Positions 41,858 through 54,770 are shown, counted from the first letter of the stretch. The stretch is 64,000 bases of DNA from Symbiodinium natans (GCA_905221605.1 CAJNDS010002495.1:275214-339213), one strand, 5' to 3'. The notes: generated by a model not told the origin, from the letters alone. Translations and numbers: made by a program.

Positions 41858-42925
41858 CATCGTTGGAGCCCGCGTAGCATGATGGTGCTTTTGAGGCCGT
41901 TGATGGTTCGGGTGCCACGGCAGATTTTTCCATGGACGCGGGGTGCCCAGATGCGATGTGCGTGACTGTGGCTTTGCTTTGCTTTGCTTTGCTCTGCTTT
42001 GATCTGCTGTGTTGCTGTAGTGGCTTGCTCCTGCATGATAAGACTCAGGACGGTCACAGTGTGACTTGCCATGCGCAGGCGCGATGTTGTTTGTTTCGTT
42101 GTCCACTTTTCTCCTTGTGATTTCGGATGACTCGCCTGAGCTTTCCCCATACTTCTGAAAACAGTATCCACTGCGTGTGTGATCTTAGCATCGTTGGAGC
42201 CTGCGTAGCATGATGGTGCTTTTAAGGCGGTTGATGGTTCGGGTACCACTGCAGATTGTTCCATGGAAGCGGGGTGCCCAGATGCGATGCGCGTGACTGT
42301 GGCTTTGCTTTGCTTTGCTGTGTTGCTGTAGTGGCTTTCTCCTGCATGATAAGACTCAGGACAGTCACAGTGTGACTTGCCATGCGCAGGCATGCTGTTG
42401 TTAGTTTCGTTGTCCACTTTTCTCCTTTGTGATTTGATTCGCCTGAGATTTCCGCATACTTCTGAGAACAGTATCCACTGCGTGTGTGAGCCTAGCATCG
42501 TTGGAGCCCGCGTAGCATGATGTTGCTTTTGAGGCGGTTGATGGTTCGAATGCCACTGCAGACTGTTGTTCCATGGCAGCGGGGTGCCCAGATGCGATGC
42601 GCGTGACTGTGGCTTTGCTTTGCTTTGCTTTGCTTGTGTGACTTGCCATGCGCAGGCGCGCTGTTGTTTGTTTCGTTGTCCACTTCTCTCCTTTGTGATT
42701 TCGGATGACTCGCCTCAGATTTCCCCATACCTCTGAAAACAGTATCCAGCTTAGTATCGTTGGAGCCTGGGCAGCATGATGGTGCTTTTGAGGCCGTTGA
42801 TGGTTCGGGTGCCACAGCAGACTGTTCCATGGAAGCGGGGTGCCCAGATACGATGTGCGTGACTGTGGCTTTGCCATGCTTTGCAGTGTTGCTGTAGCGG
42901 CTTGCTCCTGCACATGCATGATAAG
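41858..42925. repeat. Four tandem units of 260-330 bp
   Basis: CATCGTTGGAGCC starts units at 41858, 42189, 42496 and (as TATCGTTGGAGCC) 42755. Each contains GTTGATGGTTCG, TTCCATGG-GCGGGGTGCCCAG and GACTGTGGC followed by TTTGC microrepeats of varying number, which account for part of the length difference. The long - strand ORF across it (42498-41569) is explained by the repeats. Confidence 0.9.
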
Positions 42926-43662
42926 GGCCTGCAGAGCGTATGCTGCATGTTCCAGGCAGGCTGTGTCCGTTACATCGTCCACTGGTCTTGGTTTGAATTC
43001 AGATCAACCGCTTGCATTTTTTCCATTTTCTTGTGGAAGTCTGCCCGCATGTGTGGGCGAGCTTGGCACCCGTAGAATTTTGCATCCGTCATTGTGTTTG
43101 TGCCAGTGCAGACTCTGCCGTGGCTGTGGTTTCAAATCGTTTCGCCGAGTTTTTCTCATTATGCGGAAGGTGTAGGGAACGCCTGGGGAGAGTAACTTTT
43201 TTCACAATTGCTTGCATCCCTCATCCCCATAATCTGGGGGGTGCCCATTCTGATGTTTGCTTTTCGGTGCGGTAGCCACCCAGAAGGCATCAGGATATTG
43301 CTAGGCCGTCGTGCAACCAGCACTTCATTCGCTTGTGAGTTGAATGCTTTGTAGAGGCACAGCCCGCAGAGTCGAGCATGGACCGAGCAGCAGGCCCCGA
43401 AGATTTCCAACGACATTTCATGATGGCCTACAGCAGTCCTGCCAGGCGAAATCAGTTCTGAAGTTATTCAGCAGTGCCATCTGGGCGTCCGTGTCTTAGT
43501 TCGTAGGTCCACCTTGCGCAGCAGTGACGCAGCACACACACATATCTAAATCCTGTTGTCTTATTTGCAGCAGTGCTGTGCGGGTTTTGTTTGTTTGTTC
43601 GTTTGTTGATGTCAAGCAGGCTCAAGCATTGTCTCAGCACATGAGCCTGTGTTTTTCAATGC
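42926..43662. other. No supported gene
   Basis: No domain, repeat family or RNA gene is visible. ORFs are short and overlap on both strands. Confidence 0.35.
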
Positions 43663-43899
43663 TTGCCATGGTTTGACTGTCGCGTGTTGTGCGTGCAATT
43701 TTCTACCGAGGACATCCTCGTCATCAAAAAGGATTTTCACTATGGCCACTTCACTTTGGTTTTGTCCCAGCGCGTGGCCAAGACGCTGAAAACAACTTGC
43801 TTGCGGAGCCACGAAATGATGACAGAGCTTGCGGTCAGGCCTCGGGCAGCCCCAGATGATGCTGACGAGGCGTTGGTCAAAGTGTGCGTTTGTTCCTAA
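43663..43899 (+). CDS. Possible exon, 78 codons
   Basis: The translation is compositionally protein-like (EDILVIKKDFHYGHFTLVL, then RSHEMMTELAVRPRA) and ends near GTCAAAGTGTGCG, where a GT donor could lie. No domain is recognised. Coding status is uncertain. Confidence 0.3.
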   Translation: MPWFDCRVLCVQFSTEDILVIKKDFHYGHFTLVLSQRVAKTLKTTCLRSHEMMTELAVRPRAAPDDADEALVKVCVCS

Positions 43900-46845
43900 C
43901 TAACACACACGCAATGCTGCAAAGTCCGTTCGCAGGGTGCTTGGGTCATCCCAGTGCTTGAATGCCGAGAGGACGCAGGGACCCCGGCATGCACATCAAC
44001 GCGCAATCAAGCCTGGCACGAGCCACAACCTGTTTTAGGAGGATGAGATGACTTTGCGCGACCTCGTGGTTGTACCGCCTGGTCGGTGCATTGGCACGCT
44101 CGATGACAAAGGAACCACCCGAGAGAGAGAGAAAGAGAGAGCGATTCCTCATGCTCCGAGAAAGAAAGGGAGAGAGAGATGCAGAAAGTAGGGCAGACGC
44201 CCATTGATTGCATTACCTCTGGCAGACACTTTCGACCGCCATGATTCCTTCAGCGTCGAGCTTCTGCTCATGCCGGGGGAGGTCCGGCGCAGGTTCGACA
44301 GCAATGCAGCGTCGCAGGCACGGCGACCAATTGTCCCCAGTAGGGCAAAGAATCCCATGGCTCGGATTTGCAAGGCTCTTGACCACCTTTACTCCATGAA
44401 TCCGCTCTGGAGCAGGGGCCCTGCTTACTCATTTGTCAATCAAGTTTGCCGCGTGCCAGCTCATGTGTGTCACGGCTTGCAGGCAGCGCTGCGCTGACGC
44501 ATGCGGTCACCAGATTTGGGTGCCCCTGCTTTCAGCAATGCCAGCAGCGTGAGCCTAAGTGAGTTTTTTTTCGGAAGTTTGTGGTGGGTTTAGCGTGGGG
44601 TCGGAACAAATGAGCGAGTGTGAGCGCGAAGGCGCCCTTCTCCCTCGACCATGCTGTAACGCCGTGCCCACCTTTCCGACTTCGCGAAACTGTCCATGAC
44701 ACCTTCTACTTCGCTTTATTGAGCTAACGTGGTGCTATTCCCCATGACTCCTGTTTACTAGTATTCCGTGCATGTGCATAGCACTCCTCATTCTCCGACG
44801 CAGATTGCGCAGCACTCGAAGGACAGCACATCGCTTCAACCCCCGCCGTCTATTTCTAGCAAGGTCCGACCTTGATGCAAGCGGTTCTGATGTGCCAGGA
44901 CCCTCTTGATAAACGTGATTGCAGAACGCCACCCGTGAAAATCCCACAGCTGAAATGCCAGATACTGCCATTTGAGAAACCTTTGGGGCGAGAGCGGCAT
45001 GGACTGTTTAGCCCTGATGAATTCCAGCCTCTCTGCTTTGCAAGCGTACCTTGTCTAAGGAATCACACTAAAGCAAAGCTAGGCTGAGTTTGAAAAATGT
45101 TGTTTTATCGTAGCGTTATAGATCGCAGTCTGACTGAGTGCCCGTTCTGTGAAACCCGTGTGCTGAGCTCCATGGACCTGGATCGATCACGGTTCTGTGA
45201 GCGTGTGAATATGCCGTCAACAACGGGTCAAAAGACAGTTCGACCGAGTATGCACACGGGGTATCTTTGAAGGGGGTCACGCGGGGATCTTGAGTTGTAG
45301 ATCGCGGTTTGCATTAGCGCGTGTTCGTACGTATGTTTATCTCGCTGTTCTGGAGAGCTCCGCGGAGGCCTCCGTGAGCGCATGTTGCTCCGAATATGCC
45401 GTTCGTAATTACATCTTTTCTTTCTCGATCGCGTGTTTTGAATAGCTCTTTGAGGTCTAGATCGTGATCTCTTCGAGTGCGTGTCTCCTCAACATTTGAT
45501 CGTGGTCAGTTTGAGTGCGTTCTCGTGCGTTTTCCTTGTTGCGTTAAGAATATCCACCAGTTGACGTCTCCGTGAGCGCATGTGGCTCCAACTTTCTTTC
45601 AATCACGTGTTGTGGATTGCTCTTGAAGTCTAGACTGCGATCACCGCAGAGTCAGGGAAGACGCACCAATCGGCAAAACAGCCGTGCAGCAACCAAAGAT
45701 GCAAGAACAAGCAAAGCAATGGCACAGCGTGTGGCAGGCTGTGGCGCTGTTTAGCGTGAAGGACAGACGGAAAAGAAGAGGAACTATTAGCGTGAATCCA
45801 GGCTGGCTTTCGTTGTCCTCAGCTTTGCCCCTCAAGTCACGACAGTTTCCCGCCCATGCAGACACGGCATCGAGTTGCTGCGAGGTCGAGTGAAGCCTAA
45901 CAGCCGTTGCAAGACACAAGGTGTTACCTGTTTGCCCTCAGTCAAACGCGTGCTTCGTAGCCGCCAATCCCTTGGTTGTTCAAGCCGCATTTGTTAGCAG
46001 AGTGAAGACGTTTTTGCGGAGCTCCATACCCAACTTGCATCGTCAGTTTTTCATGAACAGAGAAAGTGCTGGTGCCCATCTCTTTGCCGGAGATGTCATC
46101 TCTCTCTCTCTCTCTCTCTCTGTCTGTCTTTTTTCGCAAGTTCGTTTTCAACTGGTGTGGCTGCCTCGATGATGTGCTTGCCCCAGGTTGCCGGATGTCA
46201 GGGCCACAATGGGGATGTCGTGGGCTCGGAGTGTGAGCGCCACGCAAACGACCTGAATGAACGTCTCAGAACGTTTTGGTTTTGGTTGGAGTGGATTGTC
46301 TCATCTTGTGCATGCTTCTACTGTCAGGGCCCATGCTTGGCTCTCGAGTCATGTACCCTCGGCATTTGGAGATTTCTGCAGCAGCAAGCTGGCGACAGCA
46401 GAGGAATAGTTCAAACCAAGACGATGCTGGTTGCTTCAGTGGCGTTGTTTTTCCCAAACAGCCGGCTCTGAAAGCACAGTCTCTCATCTGCATGGGTTCT
46501 TCACTTGACGGGCTTTGAAAGTCCGGTTGCGGTGTGGGAGAAAACATGAAGATGGAGCGGATGGAGCAGCATGGAAGAAAAGGAGCCGGAGAGCAAGATC
46601 CACGGAGAGATCACCTGAAAACGAAGTTCCGAGAGGGGGCTTTCGGGAAGAAAATGAGCCCAGAACCTTTTTTCAGTTTGACTCGGCGCAGGCCTGTACC
46701 CCACCTCGAAACTCGATACTTTCGAGAAGACTTACTCTGCAGCGCACAGGAAAGACTGACAGAAACGTTCTCCATTCCCACCTCTCGAACTCTCAAGCCC
46801 TCCAGCCCCTTGGGGCGGCCCCCTTTGGGGGTCATACGCCTAGCA
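43900..46845. other. Low-coding region with small microsatellites
   Basis: Short GA repeats at 44132-44180 and a TC repeat at 46098-46122 are present. ORFs are under 125 codons and unrecognised. No RNA gene was found. Confidence 0.4.
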
Positions 46846-46948
46846 AGCAAGCAAGAAGGAGAGAGAGGGCGAGAGAGTGAGAGCGCTAGAGAGTGAGAGA
46901 GTCACAGAGTGGAGAGTGAGACAGCGAGAGAGCGAGCGAGTGAGAGAG
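46846..46948. repeat. GA-rich microsatellite
   Basis: Repeated GAGAGA/GAGCGA units. Open frames translating to Arg-Glu repeats here are products of the repeat. Confidence 0.85.
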
Positions 46949-47109
46949 GTATCTTTTTCCGGGTCTTGTCCTAGGTTCGGCCCCCAACATACACTAAGAG
47001 TCTCCTTAAGGCCAACTGAAAGGCGACAGCATTTCATACATCGGGTTTCGGGTCAAAGAGCTTTCGGGCCATGCCTCTGTATAACCACGATCCTTATGTC
47101 GGGGGCCTA

Positions 47110-47700
47110 TCCCCATCAGGTTGCGCCAAGTCCCGGGCACGCACTTCCTCACAACAGGTTCTACGAGGTTTCGCCAGACAACATCGCACAGCCATGTTTC
47201 GTCAGGCAACGCTGCGCGACACCAGGTTTCGCAAGGCGCAACTCCTCGATGCCTGGTTTCGTCGGATTTCTCCAGACAACATGGTACGACACCAGGTTTC
47301 GCAAAGGTTTCGCCTGGAAACCGTTCACAACACCAGGTTGGAATCCAAGGAGTGTTCTCATCCAGTTTTCGCCGAAGAGTCCCTTTTTTCCTTTCACGAT
47401 GCGTTGGAACAACCAAACAGAGCTCTCGTGAAACCTGGCTCTGTGAACCCTTCCTCGGCAAAATGGGGTGAAAACCTGGTGTTTTGAGTGGTTCCGTGCG
47501 AAAGCTGGTGCCCGGTTTCCTGGCAAAGTATAACTTGGGCTCGTGAACTGCTTCCTTGCAAAACTCACCTGGTGCAGTCAACTGTTTCAGGGCGAAGCCA
47601 ACCTGGCGTCGTGCGATGTTACCTGGCGAAACCTGATGTCGCAGTGCCTAGAGCGCTTTCCTTGTGAAAACCGGTATCGTGCATGGCTTTCTCGATGTCG
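47110..47700. repeat. Degenerate CAGGTTTCGC repeats
   Basis: Motifs such as CACCAGGTTTCGCAA, CCTGGTTTCGTC and CTGGCGAAACCTG recur about every 30-60 bases, in the later part partly in reverse complement. The array is strongly diverged. The - strand ORF 47581-47006 crosses it and carries matching peptide repeats, which I treat as repeat-derived. Confidence 0.65.
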
Positions 47701-49239
47701 TGGGCCACGCTTTACTTTGGTAAATCGGAGCCCGACTACAGGTCTTAACCCGACCACTGCGTGCAGAACAGGACGGGCTTTTCACCAGCCCCGCAGTAGT
47801 TCGCAGCTCACTCTTTGTTTGATTTCGCAGCTTTCGCATGCCCCCACGGACCCCTGAGCGCTCGCTGCTTTCAGGCCATCCCACCCGTTGTTTGTGGGCA
47901 GCCAAGAAAGCAAAACCTGTTTCCGACCATGTTCTGAATTCTGCGAACAAGAGCAAAAAGCACTTATTTCACGTTTTTGGACAAATTCCTCCCCTACAAA
48001 AGCGCCAGAGCCTGGTGTCCTAGTGGCAGCCAATTTTGCACGAGGTCCCGGGAGCACATTTGTACCGTCGTTCCGATTGAATTCTGGAGGCCCGTTGCTC
48101 GGTTTCTCGAACCTGATTGGTAGTCACATGATGTCACATGGCTCGGAGGACATCGATTTGTGTATATGACCCAGTAATCAGCTGGCTCGGAGGAAGTATG
48201 CTGAGTGGAGTGGCTTGGACATGCCGCTGGCCCGACTGGGGAATCCTGCCGTTCCTTCAGTGTGCGCCGCCGCAGCAAGAGAGTGCAAGGCTCAGTTTCT
48301 TAGTTTCTTGACGTCTTTCGAAGAGATTTTCTGAGCAACTCGAACCGTGGAGGTCAGGCTTCACGCGGTTTCTCGATCCACAGTCAGGTGCGACGTGCAA
48401 GTCTGAAGCAATTCTGGCTGCTCTCGGGTTTGCACCCTGACGCGGCGTTGAGGCCAGCCATCTCTTTGCTGCTGATGAATGTGAAGATGGCTTGAATTCG
48501 GTTCCGATGCCCTTGGTGAGATCAGATGGGCAAATGTGGCACAGTAAAGTGAACACAAGGTTGTCGCATCGTCGACACCCGCTTGCAGAGTTAGAGTAGG
48601 CCGCTTGGTTGGTGAAACCAAGTATGCACGAATGCACGCCCCACCCACGGAGTGATTTATTGCAGGCACCATATCCGATGCTGTCTAGTCGGGGCTTGTG
48701 AGCGCAGCTGGCAACATGCAAGCCCAAATGCAACGTCTTTCTGTTGTTATGATTGTCACTATCACCCTAAAACCGTCACCTGAACCCTGCGCTAACATGC
48801 TGGTCAGAGCAGGAAGCGCCTGCACGGCGTAGTGCAGCATCGGATCCCTGTGCTGAGGAAGCTGCAAGTATCAGCTCCCGTGGGGTGGCAGGAGCCGGCC
48901 ACTCCGGCCACTGGCAGACCGCCTCACTGCCCAGCGCAACTGACGGCAGTGAGGAAATGAAATGGACCGCGAAGACTGTGATCCCTACGTTAAGCCAAGT
49001 TCCAAGCTTCATCCCTCCCGTGATTCGACACTTCTGGCGCCCAGACGACCCAAGTCCAGCGTCCCGAATCTGCGTGAACCCCTGCTGGCGCGATTAGTGG
49101 CTGTGCGTGCTATCAGCTTCCAACCCTGCTCCGATTCGTGCAAAGGGACACATCCGCTTCCTCGAGCCTGTCCGTGGCTGCCACAAATTCGAAGTATGCG
49201 ACCCGTTACAGCGGTCTACCCCGAGGATTTATTGAATTC
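47701..49239. other. No supported gene
   Basis: Only short unrecognised ORFs on both strands up to the segmental duplication. Confidence 0.4.
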
Positions 49240-52107
49240 GATTTCACCATCTGGCCTACGGCGGCAAAAGCTGGGTTTGATTGGCGTGACGGCTCCATTG
49301 CACAAGCATGAGCGAAGATGCATGTCTCCGATTCTTGAATCTCTGCAAAGACTTCGCATTGCAGCTGTTGTGCTCATGATGAACGGACCAAAGCCACCCC
49401 ACCGGCAGACACTTGCTTAATGCACTGGCAGTAAGCTTGTTGGCATGACTTGGTGGGACTGGGCGCAATGGTGCTGTCAACCCCAAGTTGCACAAGGCTC
49501 GGGCTCACAGTTCAGCATGACGCATGTCGTGAACGGTGCTTTGTCACAGATGAACCCTTTTCGACCTGCGTAGAGCTTGAGCCAGCAGCTTAGAGATTTT
49601 GTTGAGATCGCACGTGTTTTCACGCATTTTGCAAGACACGTGCAGTTGTAGCTCCGAAAGCTCAGGCCGAAAGAGCCATGCCTACCAGACAAGGAGGCAG
49701 CGTCTGCAAGGATCTGTCAACAGAGGAATGACAAGCAAGTGGATTCTTGTCGTCCAGGAGATGGGTCCTAGTATTTGCCGCATCTATCCAGAGCAGCTCG
49801 GCTCACTTATCAGCGCATGCCGCATGCCCTGTGTATGCCACGTTTCACCGAAATCCTTAACCTATGGGTCATGTACGTCAATCGTTTCTGGAATTTACGA
49901 GTCAACTGATTGTCTAGAAATGTTCTCCATAAACTCCAGGTCTAGTCTCGACGACCTCGTCTGAAGCTCCCCTCAACCTTGGAAAGTGTCCTCAGATCCT
50001 GTGCACAAGACCCTAGTCAGCAGCCTGCTTCTTCTAACCCCTCTCGCACGCCTCCCTTGCAGCTGTTTGCATGTCCCGTTGGGAAATCCTGCTTCCGTCA
50101 AAACCCTTCTTGCAAGGCGCAATGTGAGCACCGAGCAATTGCATAACAAGACGACAAGCCCTAGCCCTTGCGAAGAGGCAGCCCCGCTCAAGCCTTTGCT
50201 CAAAGTCCGAGCCGTCGCGGTTGCCGTCCAAAGATGTTCACAATAGCGACTGCACCAACCAGGAACCGCTCAAACCCAGCCGTAGTTGATGGGGCCAGGT
50301 CTTTTTGTTCTGTTCGTTTGCTGTCAGCACGCACGTGCAATCCAAGGAGCAAAAAAGGGCGAGACTGGTACAAGTAGAATCTTATGTTTCATCCTTTACA
50401 CTCCGCCCTGCTGCTGGGCTAAATACAGGAGCGACACGAGGCGAGGCCCTCCTGAGCACAAACAGTTACAAGTGCAATTTGGTTCCGGCGCCCGCAAACA
50501 GGAACTGGCATCCAAGTTTCAGGTCATTTTTGTGAGTGTAAGTGCGAATGTTCCATTGCAGCACCATTTTTTGTTGTGGGCTTCCCCATTGAGAGGCGAT
50601 TTCTCGCAGTCAGCAAGGCCAGTTTCAAGAAAAGTCTGTGAAGAATAAGTATTCGGAATGTGCTGAGGCACCATCCCGAACAAAGTGCATCGAACGTTTC
50701 GGAAAATCCGAAAGGAAGCGTATGCCACGTTCCAGCTACAGTGTGTGCACTTATCCGTGCTTGCTTACGCCCAGCTTTACTTGCCAAGGTTCATGACGCA
50801 GGTTTCAGAGTTCCTTCCGGCAGCTTGGAGTCAAGAGAACTTGAGACGCGAAAAAGCCTTGCATTCGACAAAATTCGAACGCTACCAGGTACGAGAGTTC
50901 GCCCCGCTCCGGGCTGCAGTGCCAGAGGCTGCAAAGACGAAGGCGGGTTCCAGGGGATGCGTGTTTGCATCTGTTTGCACCTGTTTTGCCCATGTTTCTT
51001 ATGACCTCGCAGGCCTTCCGTTACTTGTTGGTTACGGGAAGGCCCGGGCTGACTCCTTCCTTGGGCATTTTGCGAAGCTACTCGTGTGAACGTGCTGGCG
51101 TCGTACCATGCATGTACGTAACCTCTCGTACGCCGTGCGAGGCTCCAAGAAGCAAGGAGCTCCCCTGGACATGAGTATCACTTGCAGCGGCAGAGCGCCG
51201 AGCGATGGGCTTTCTGGGCTGGGAGGTCGCGAAACGTCCGGTACAACGCCCTGGGCTACCCATACCGCTACGAAGTCACGGGATCCGTCTGGGATGGATG
51301 GCCCGAGTGGTGCTTCTCCTGGTGTCCGTCCTGCCGGCCGGATTGGGCTCCTCGGCCGGCATGATCGCACAGCACAACGTTTCACTTATGTCGCATGTGC
51401 TATTGTAAGTGTGATGTAAACTGAGGTGACATCACCTCCCCGTGGCAAGCCATTTCGCCCCGATGAGTTTAAACCATCAAAGCCTCGACATCCTGCCTGA
51501 GAAGACCAGCAGCTGGAGATGCCGCTTCGTTCTCTGACATTGTCCCCTACTTTGGTGAGGAATGAAGCGAGAAGTGAAGTCTGACACGTGGTCATAGCGC
51601 AGGCGCTAAAGGTGACGATGGACCAGGAGGAGTTGCGCCGGCATCTCAAGGCCCCAGAGCTGGCAATGCGACATGATGCGACCTGTTGCTCTTGTCAAGA
51701 AAAACAACCGAGTATTTCAAGCATCGTGGGGTGCCACTTGCCAATGCCATGTCGACATACCTTCGAACCTTGGAGCTTGAAATCGGCGGAGATGTCTCCA
51801 GAGATGGTGCCCAACAAGGCTAAATTTGTTCATCTAAGCGGTGAGTTTTGTCAACTTTTTCTTTGTCTTCCTCTTCTCTGACTCGCTCACCTCATGCCTA
51901 ACATGCTACATTGCCCCCCCCCCCTTCCACGATCAGAACCTTTCACAGGCTTGACAAGTGTTGTAGACTGTTGCCGCCAGGTTCCATGTGTTTTGACAGC
52001 CTTTATAAGTCGCTCCCATTTTGCACCGCTGGATGTGTTAACGTCTGTCTGTGTGTCGGCGTGGGTGTGTCTGTGCCCCGTTTGTCCGAGTATGTCTGGT
52101 GCCTGCA
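49240..52107. repeat. 2.87-kb segmental duplication, copy 2
   Basis: Direct copy of 36109-38975. The left flank differs (GAATTCG before the shared ATTTCACCATCTGG) and so does the right flank (GGTGCCTGCAGAACC against GGTGCTTGCAAATAT). That places the breakpoints within a few bases at each end. Confidence 0.92.
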
Positions 52108-52591
52108 GAACCATGGACACATGTACACGTGAAGCATGGCAAGGCTCCCCGCAGTCTTGCGGCTTTACGTGGATGTGCCAGAAAGCAGTCGGCATGTACA
52201 AGCCAGAGTTCAGAGTAATAGAGCTGATTGGGACCTTATTTAGGTTAGCAGGATGCATCTACTAGCATTCCTCCAGCTCCGATTATCCCTTGCGGGAAGC
52301 TTGCGTTCTGCCGTCATGGATGTCGACGACTTCAACGAACGTTTGCATGGAGGCGCTTTGTTCCTGCGATTCAAAGGATCTGGAGATGATCTGGATGTTC
52401 AACTTGTTGCGAGGCCCTCAAGCTGAACTCTTCCTTGGGCCTGCGCCGGCACCTTTGTACCTCCGTCAAGACTCTGTCATGAGTGTGTGTCTCGTTGTCA
52501 TTGTTCCCCAAGCAGCTTAGCTGAGGCGTTCTTTCTTTGCTGAAAGAAGGGATTCTCTGACGTTCATTTGGGTATCTCAAGGCACTACATT
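52108..52591. other. No supported gene
   Basis: Only short ORFs (76 codons at 52290-52520) without recognisable features. Confidence 0.35.
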
Positions 52592-52745
52592 TGTCTCCCG
52601 CGCCCTGGATGCTCTGACGCCCGTCTGGGACTGTTGTTCTTCAAATTTTTTCATTTGTCTCCCACTGGTCTCCCACACCCTGGATGCTTTGATGCCCGTC
52701 TGGGACTGTTGTCCTTTAAATTGTATTCAATTGTTTCCCACTTGT
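52592..52745. repeat. 75-bp tandem duplication
   Basis: GTCTCCCGCGCCCTGGATGC at 52593 recurs as GTCTCCCACACCCTGGATGC at 52668, and both are followed by CCCGTCTGGGACTGTTGT. A third partial TTGTCTCC follows at about 52743. Confidence 0.8.
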
Positions 52746-53473
52746 CTCCTAGCTGGGCAACGATTGCAAGCTGTCGCTGAGCTGTGCTTACGTGCTGGTA
52801 CAGCTTGTGCGATGTAGTGGTGGTAGCCTGTTGAGGTGATGCGCCAAGTGAGAGAGGTCTGATGAAGAGCACTTGGGCTCCCGGCCGCTGAAGACAGCTG
52901 CATCATGTTGCTTTTCCTGGATCCTGACGCTAAATGACAGTGCAGTTGCCTTGTAGATGTCCTGCTGTGCGGCAAACTCTTACTTCTCCAACAGCTGAAC
53001 TTTAAACTTTTTGGGTTTCCTTATTTAGCAGGAGTAATAAAGTTTAACCTTTTTTTCCTTGGTTATTGGAGAAGTAAGAACTAGATTCCGGTGCTCTTCC
53101 AGCCCATTTTGGTATTGCACCAAGGCATCTGATGTGCAGCGTCTGCAAGCTTTCGTTAGACCATTGGAGTTGAATGGGTTTGACACATGAGCCTTTGTTG
53201 TTTTTTTACGGAGGACGATACTTGGGACCCCCGCTTCTTGATGGCAGGTGCATGTCATGGAAAGCTTGAACTGCATGCTTGGAGTTTGATGCTCAGCGCG
53301 ATCGATGCCCTCCCTTTGAGAACGCCTCTGACTGTGCACACAGAACGTGACAGAAGCCCTTATAGCTCGAATTTGCGCTGTCGTGCGTTGGTGGAGGCGT
53401 TGGAAAAAACTCATCATCAAATATGTCGTGGCGGCATCACTGATGATGTCTATGGGCTCCCAATGGGGCACGT
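52746..53473. other. No supported gene
   Basis: A - strand ORF of 168 codons (53531-53025) has no recognised domain. An inverted pair AAAGTTTAA/TTTAAACTTT flanks 53000-53050. Confidence 0.35.
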
Positions 53474-54082
53474 CTAGTCTGTGGGCAGCTCGTGAGACGG
53501 GCGCGTGTTTGCCTGAGAAAAGATCCAGCACTCTGCGTTGCTTAGGCGGGGGCGCAAGTCGTTGGTCTGGGCCCGAGTTGGTGTTGTGCAGTCCGGGAAC
53601 GTCCCAGACCAGATTTCGAAAGGTGCCTGCGGCATCCCGCGGCTCGTCGGGCGAGGGGCTGGCGAACTCGACGGGTCGCCATCAGGTGGCAAGCGGTCTA
53701 GCAGGCCATCCGGACTGATTGGGGGCGGGCCCGTTGCGGGCGGAAGGCTTGTCCCCGAAGGCGAGTTTTTTGATCGTGTGGGTTGTGGGAAAACGGTGAT
53801 GGGCTCACCTTGGGCGTTGCCGGTGCAATCGCTGGGCCCCAGCCGTGTTGCGCCGTCCGGTCCTGCTGGACTCACAGCTATCGGACTGTTTCAAAAGCGT
53901 AGCTTGCCATGTTCGCAGGCAGGGTTGATTTGGGCGCAACCACGGACGGCGCATACGTGGGCGAACTTGCAGTCCTTGAGCTGGCATTGTCCCGTTTGGT
54001 AGCGTGTGCATATAGGCTGGGACTTGTAGGAGCCAATCCAGTTGGCCGGCAAGTTGGTGATTCTACTCTTCCCTTTGCCCAT
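53474..54082 (-). pseudogene. CCCH-finger retroelement relic
   Basis: On the - strand, a frame from 54082 to 53891 reads ICTRYQTGQCQLKDCKFAH followed by VCAVRGC ... ACEH. This is a CCCH finger (C-x8-C-x4-5-C-x3-H) with an attached Cys/His cluster. A second frame (53875-53474) continues with a Pro/Ser/Thr-rich segment. CCCH fingers followed by Pro-rich linkers occur in gag-like proteins of dinoflagellate retroelements (general knowledge, moderate certainty). Frame changes and the lack of an RT nearby indicate a relic. The start codon side runs into the long inverted repeat. Confidence 0.5.
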
Positions 54083-54240
54083 GTGGGGTCTATATCGGAT
54101 TTTGCCGACTCCGTGGCTGGTTCTTCGTTTCGTATCGGTATTGACATGTATTGACAGTGTTTTCGTCCTTTGTTAACGTGTTTTCATGTCACGCTTCTGT
54201 CTTGTATCTTGGTGTCTGAGTGTTTCTTTTGTGGTTTTTC
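54081..54240. repeat. Long inverted repeat, left arm
   Basis: It pairs with the complement of 54616-54770. Shared blocks include GACTCCGTGGCTG, TCTTCGTTTCG, ATCGGTATT and TCACGCTTCTGTCTTGTATC, with small indels and substitutions between. The repeat encodes similar peptides (VGSISDFADSV against VGSMSDVAYSV). Confidence 0.85.
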
Positions 54241-54269
54241 GTTTCATGTATCCAGTTCCTATGAAGGTT

Positions 54270-54605
54270 TGGATTTCCTGTGTGGGCCTTGGATCTCCTA
54301 CGAGGGCCTGGGATTTCCTATGAGGGCCTTGGATTTCGTATGAGGGGTTTGGAATTTTCCCGTGAGGGCCTTGGATTTCGTATGAGGGCCTTGCGTTGTA
54401 TTTTCATCATGTAAATTGGCCTGGGTGGGGACTTTTCGGGTTTAGGCCCCGGGTTCAGGGTCTAAGCTCAAGGGTTAGAGTTTTGGATTTCGCATAAGGC
54501 CTTGGAGGGGAGGGGTTGTTGGGGGAGGGGGAATTTAGGGTTTAGGCTTCGGGTTTAGGGTTAAGAGTGTTGGGTTTAGGGTGTAAGGGGTTGAGGCGTC
54601 GGGTT
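54270..54605. repeat. GAGGGCCTTGGATTTCGTAT repeats and TTTAGGG-like DNA
   Basis: Five to six copies of a 28-30 bp unit GAGGGCCTTGGATTTCGTAT (54270-54400) are followed by degenerate TTTAGGG repeats (AATTTAGGGTTTAGG at 54532, GGGTTTAGGGT at 54551 and 54572). TTTAGGG is the telomere repeat reported for dinoflagellates, so this is interstitial telomere-like sequence. Confidence 0.75.
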
Positions 54606-54615
54606 TCGGGTTTAG

Positions 54616-54770
54616 CGAAAGCACCCAAAACAAAGGAAACCCACACGGACACCAAGATACAAGACAGAAGCGTGACGCGATCAACACAAAAGACGAAAAC
54701 ACTGCAAATACCGATGCGAAACGAAGATACAGCCACGGAGTAGGCAACATCCGACATAGACCCCACGAGG
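54616..54770. repeat. Long inverted repeat, right arm
   Basis: Reverse complement of the left arm at about 80-85% by eye. The 375-base spacer is made of the repeats listed next, so the whole forms a large palindrome with a G-rich loop. Confidence 0.85.

Noticed and set aside
41569-42982. Long - strand ORFs (309 and 193 codons) across the 260-330 bp tandem array.
   Set aside because: Their internal repeats mirror the DNA repeat, and the frame openness follows from it.
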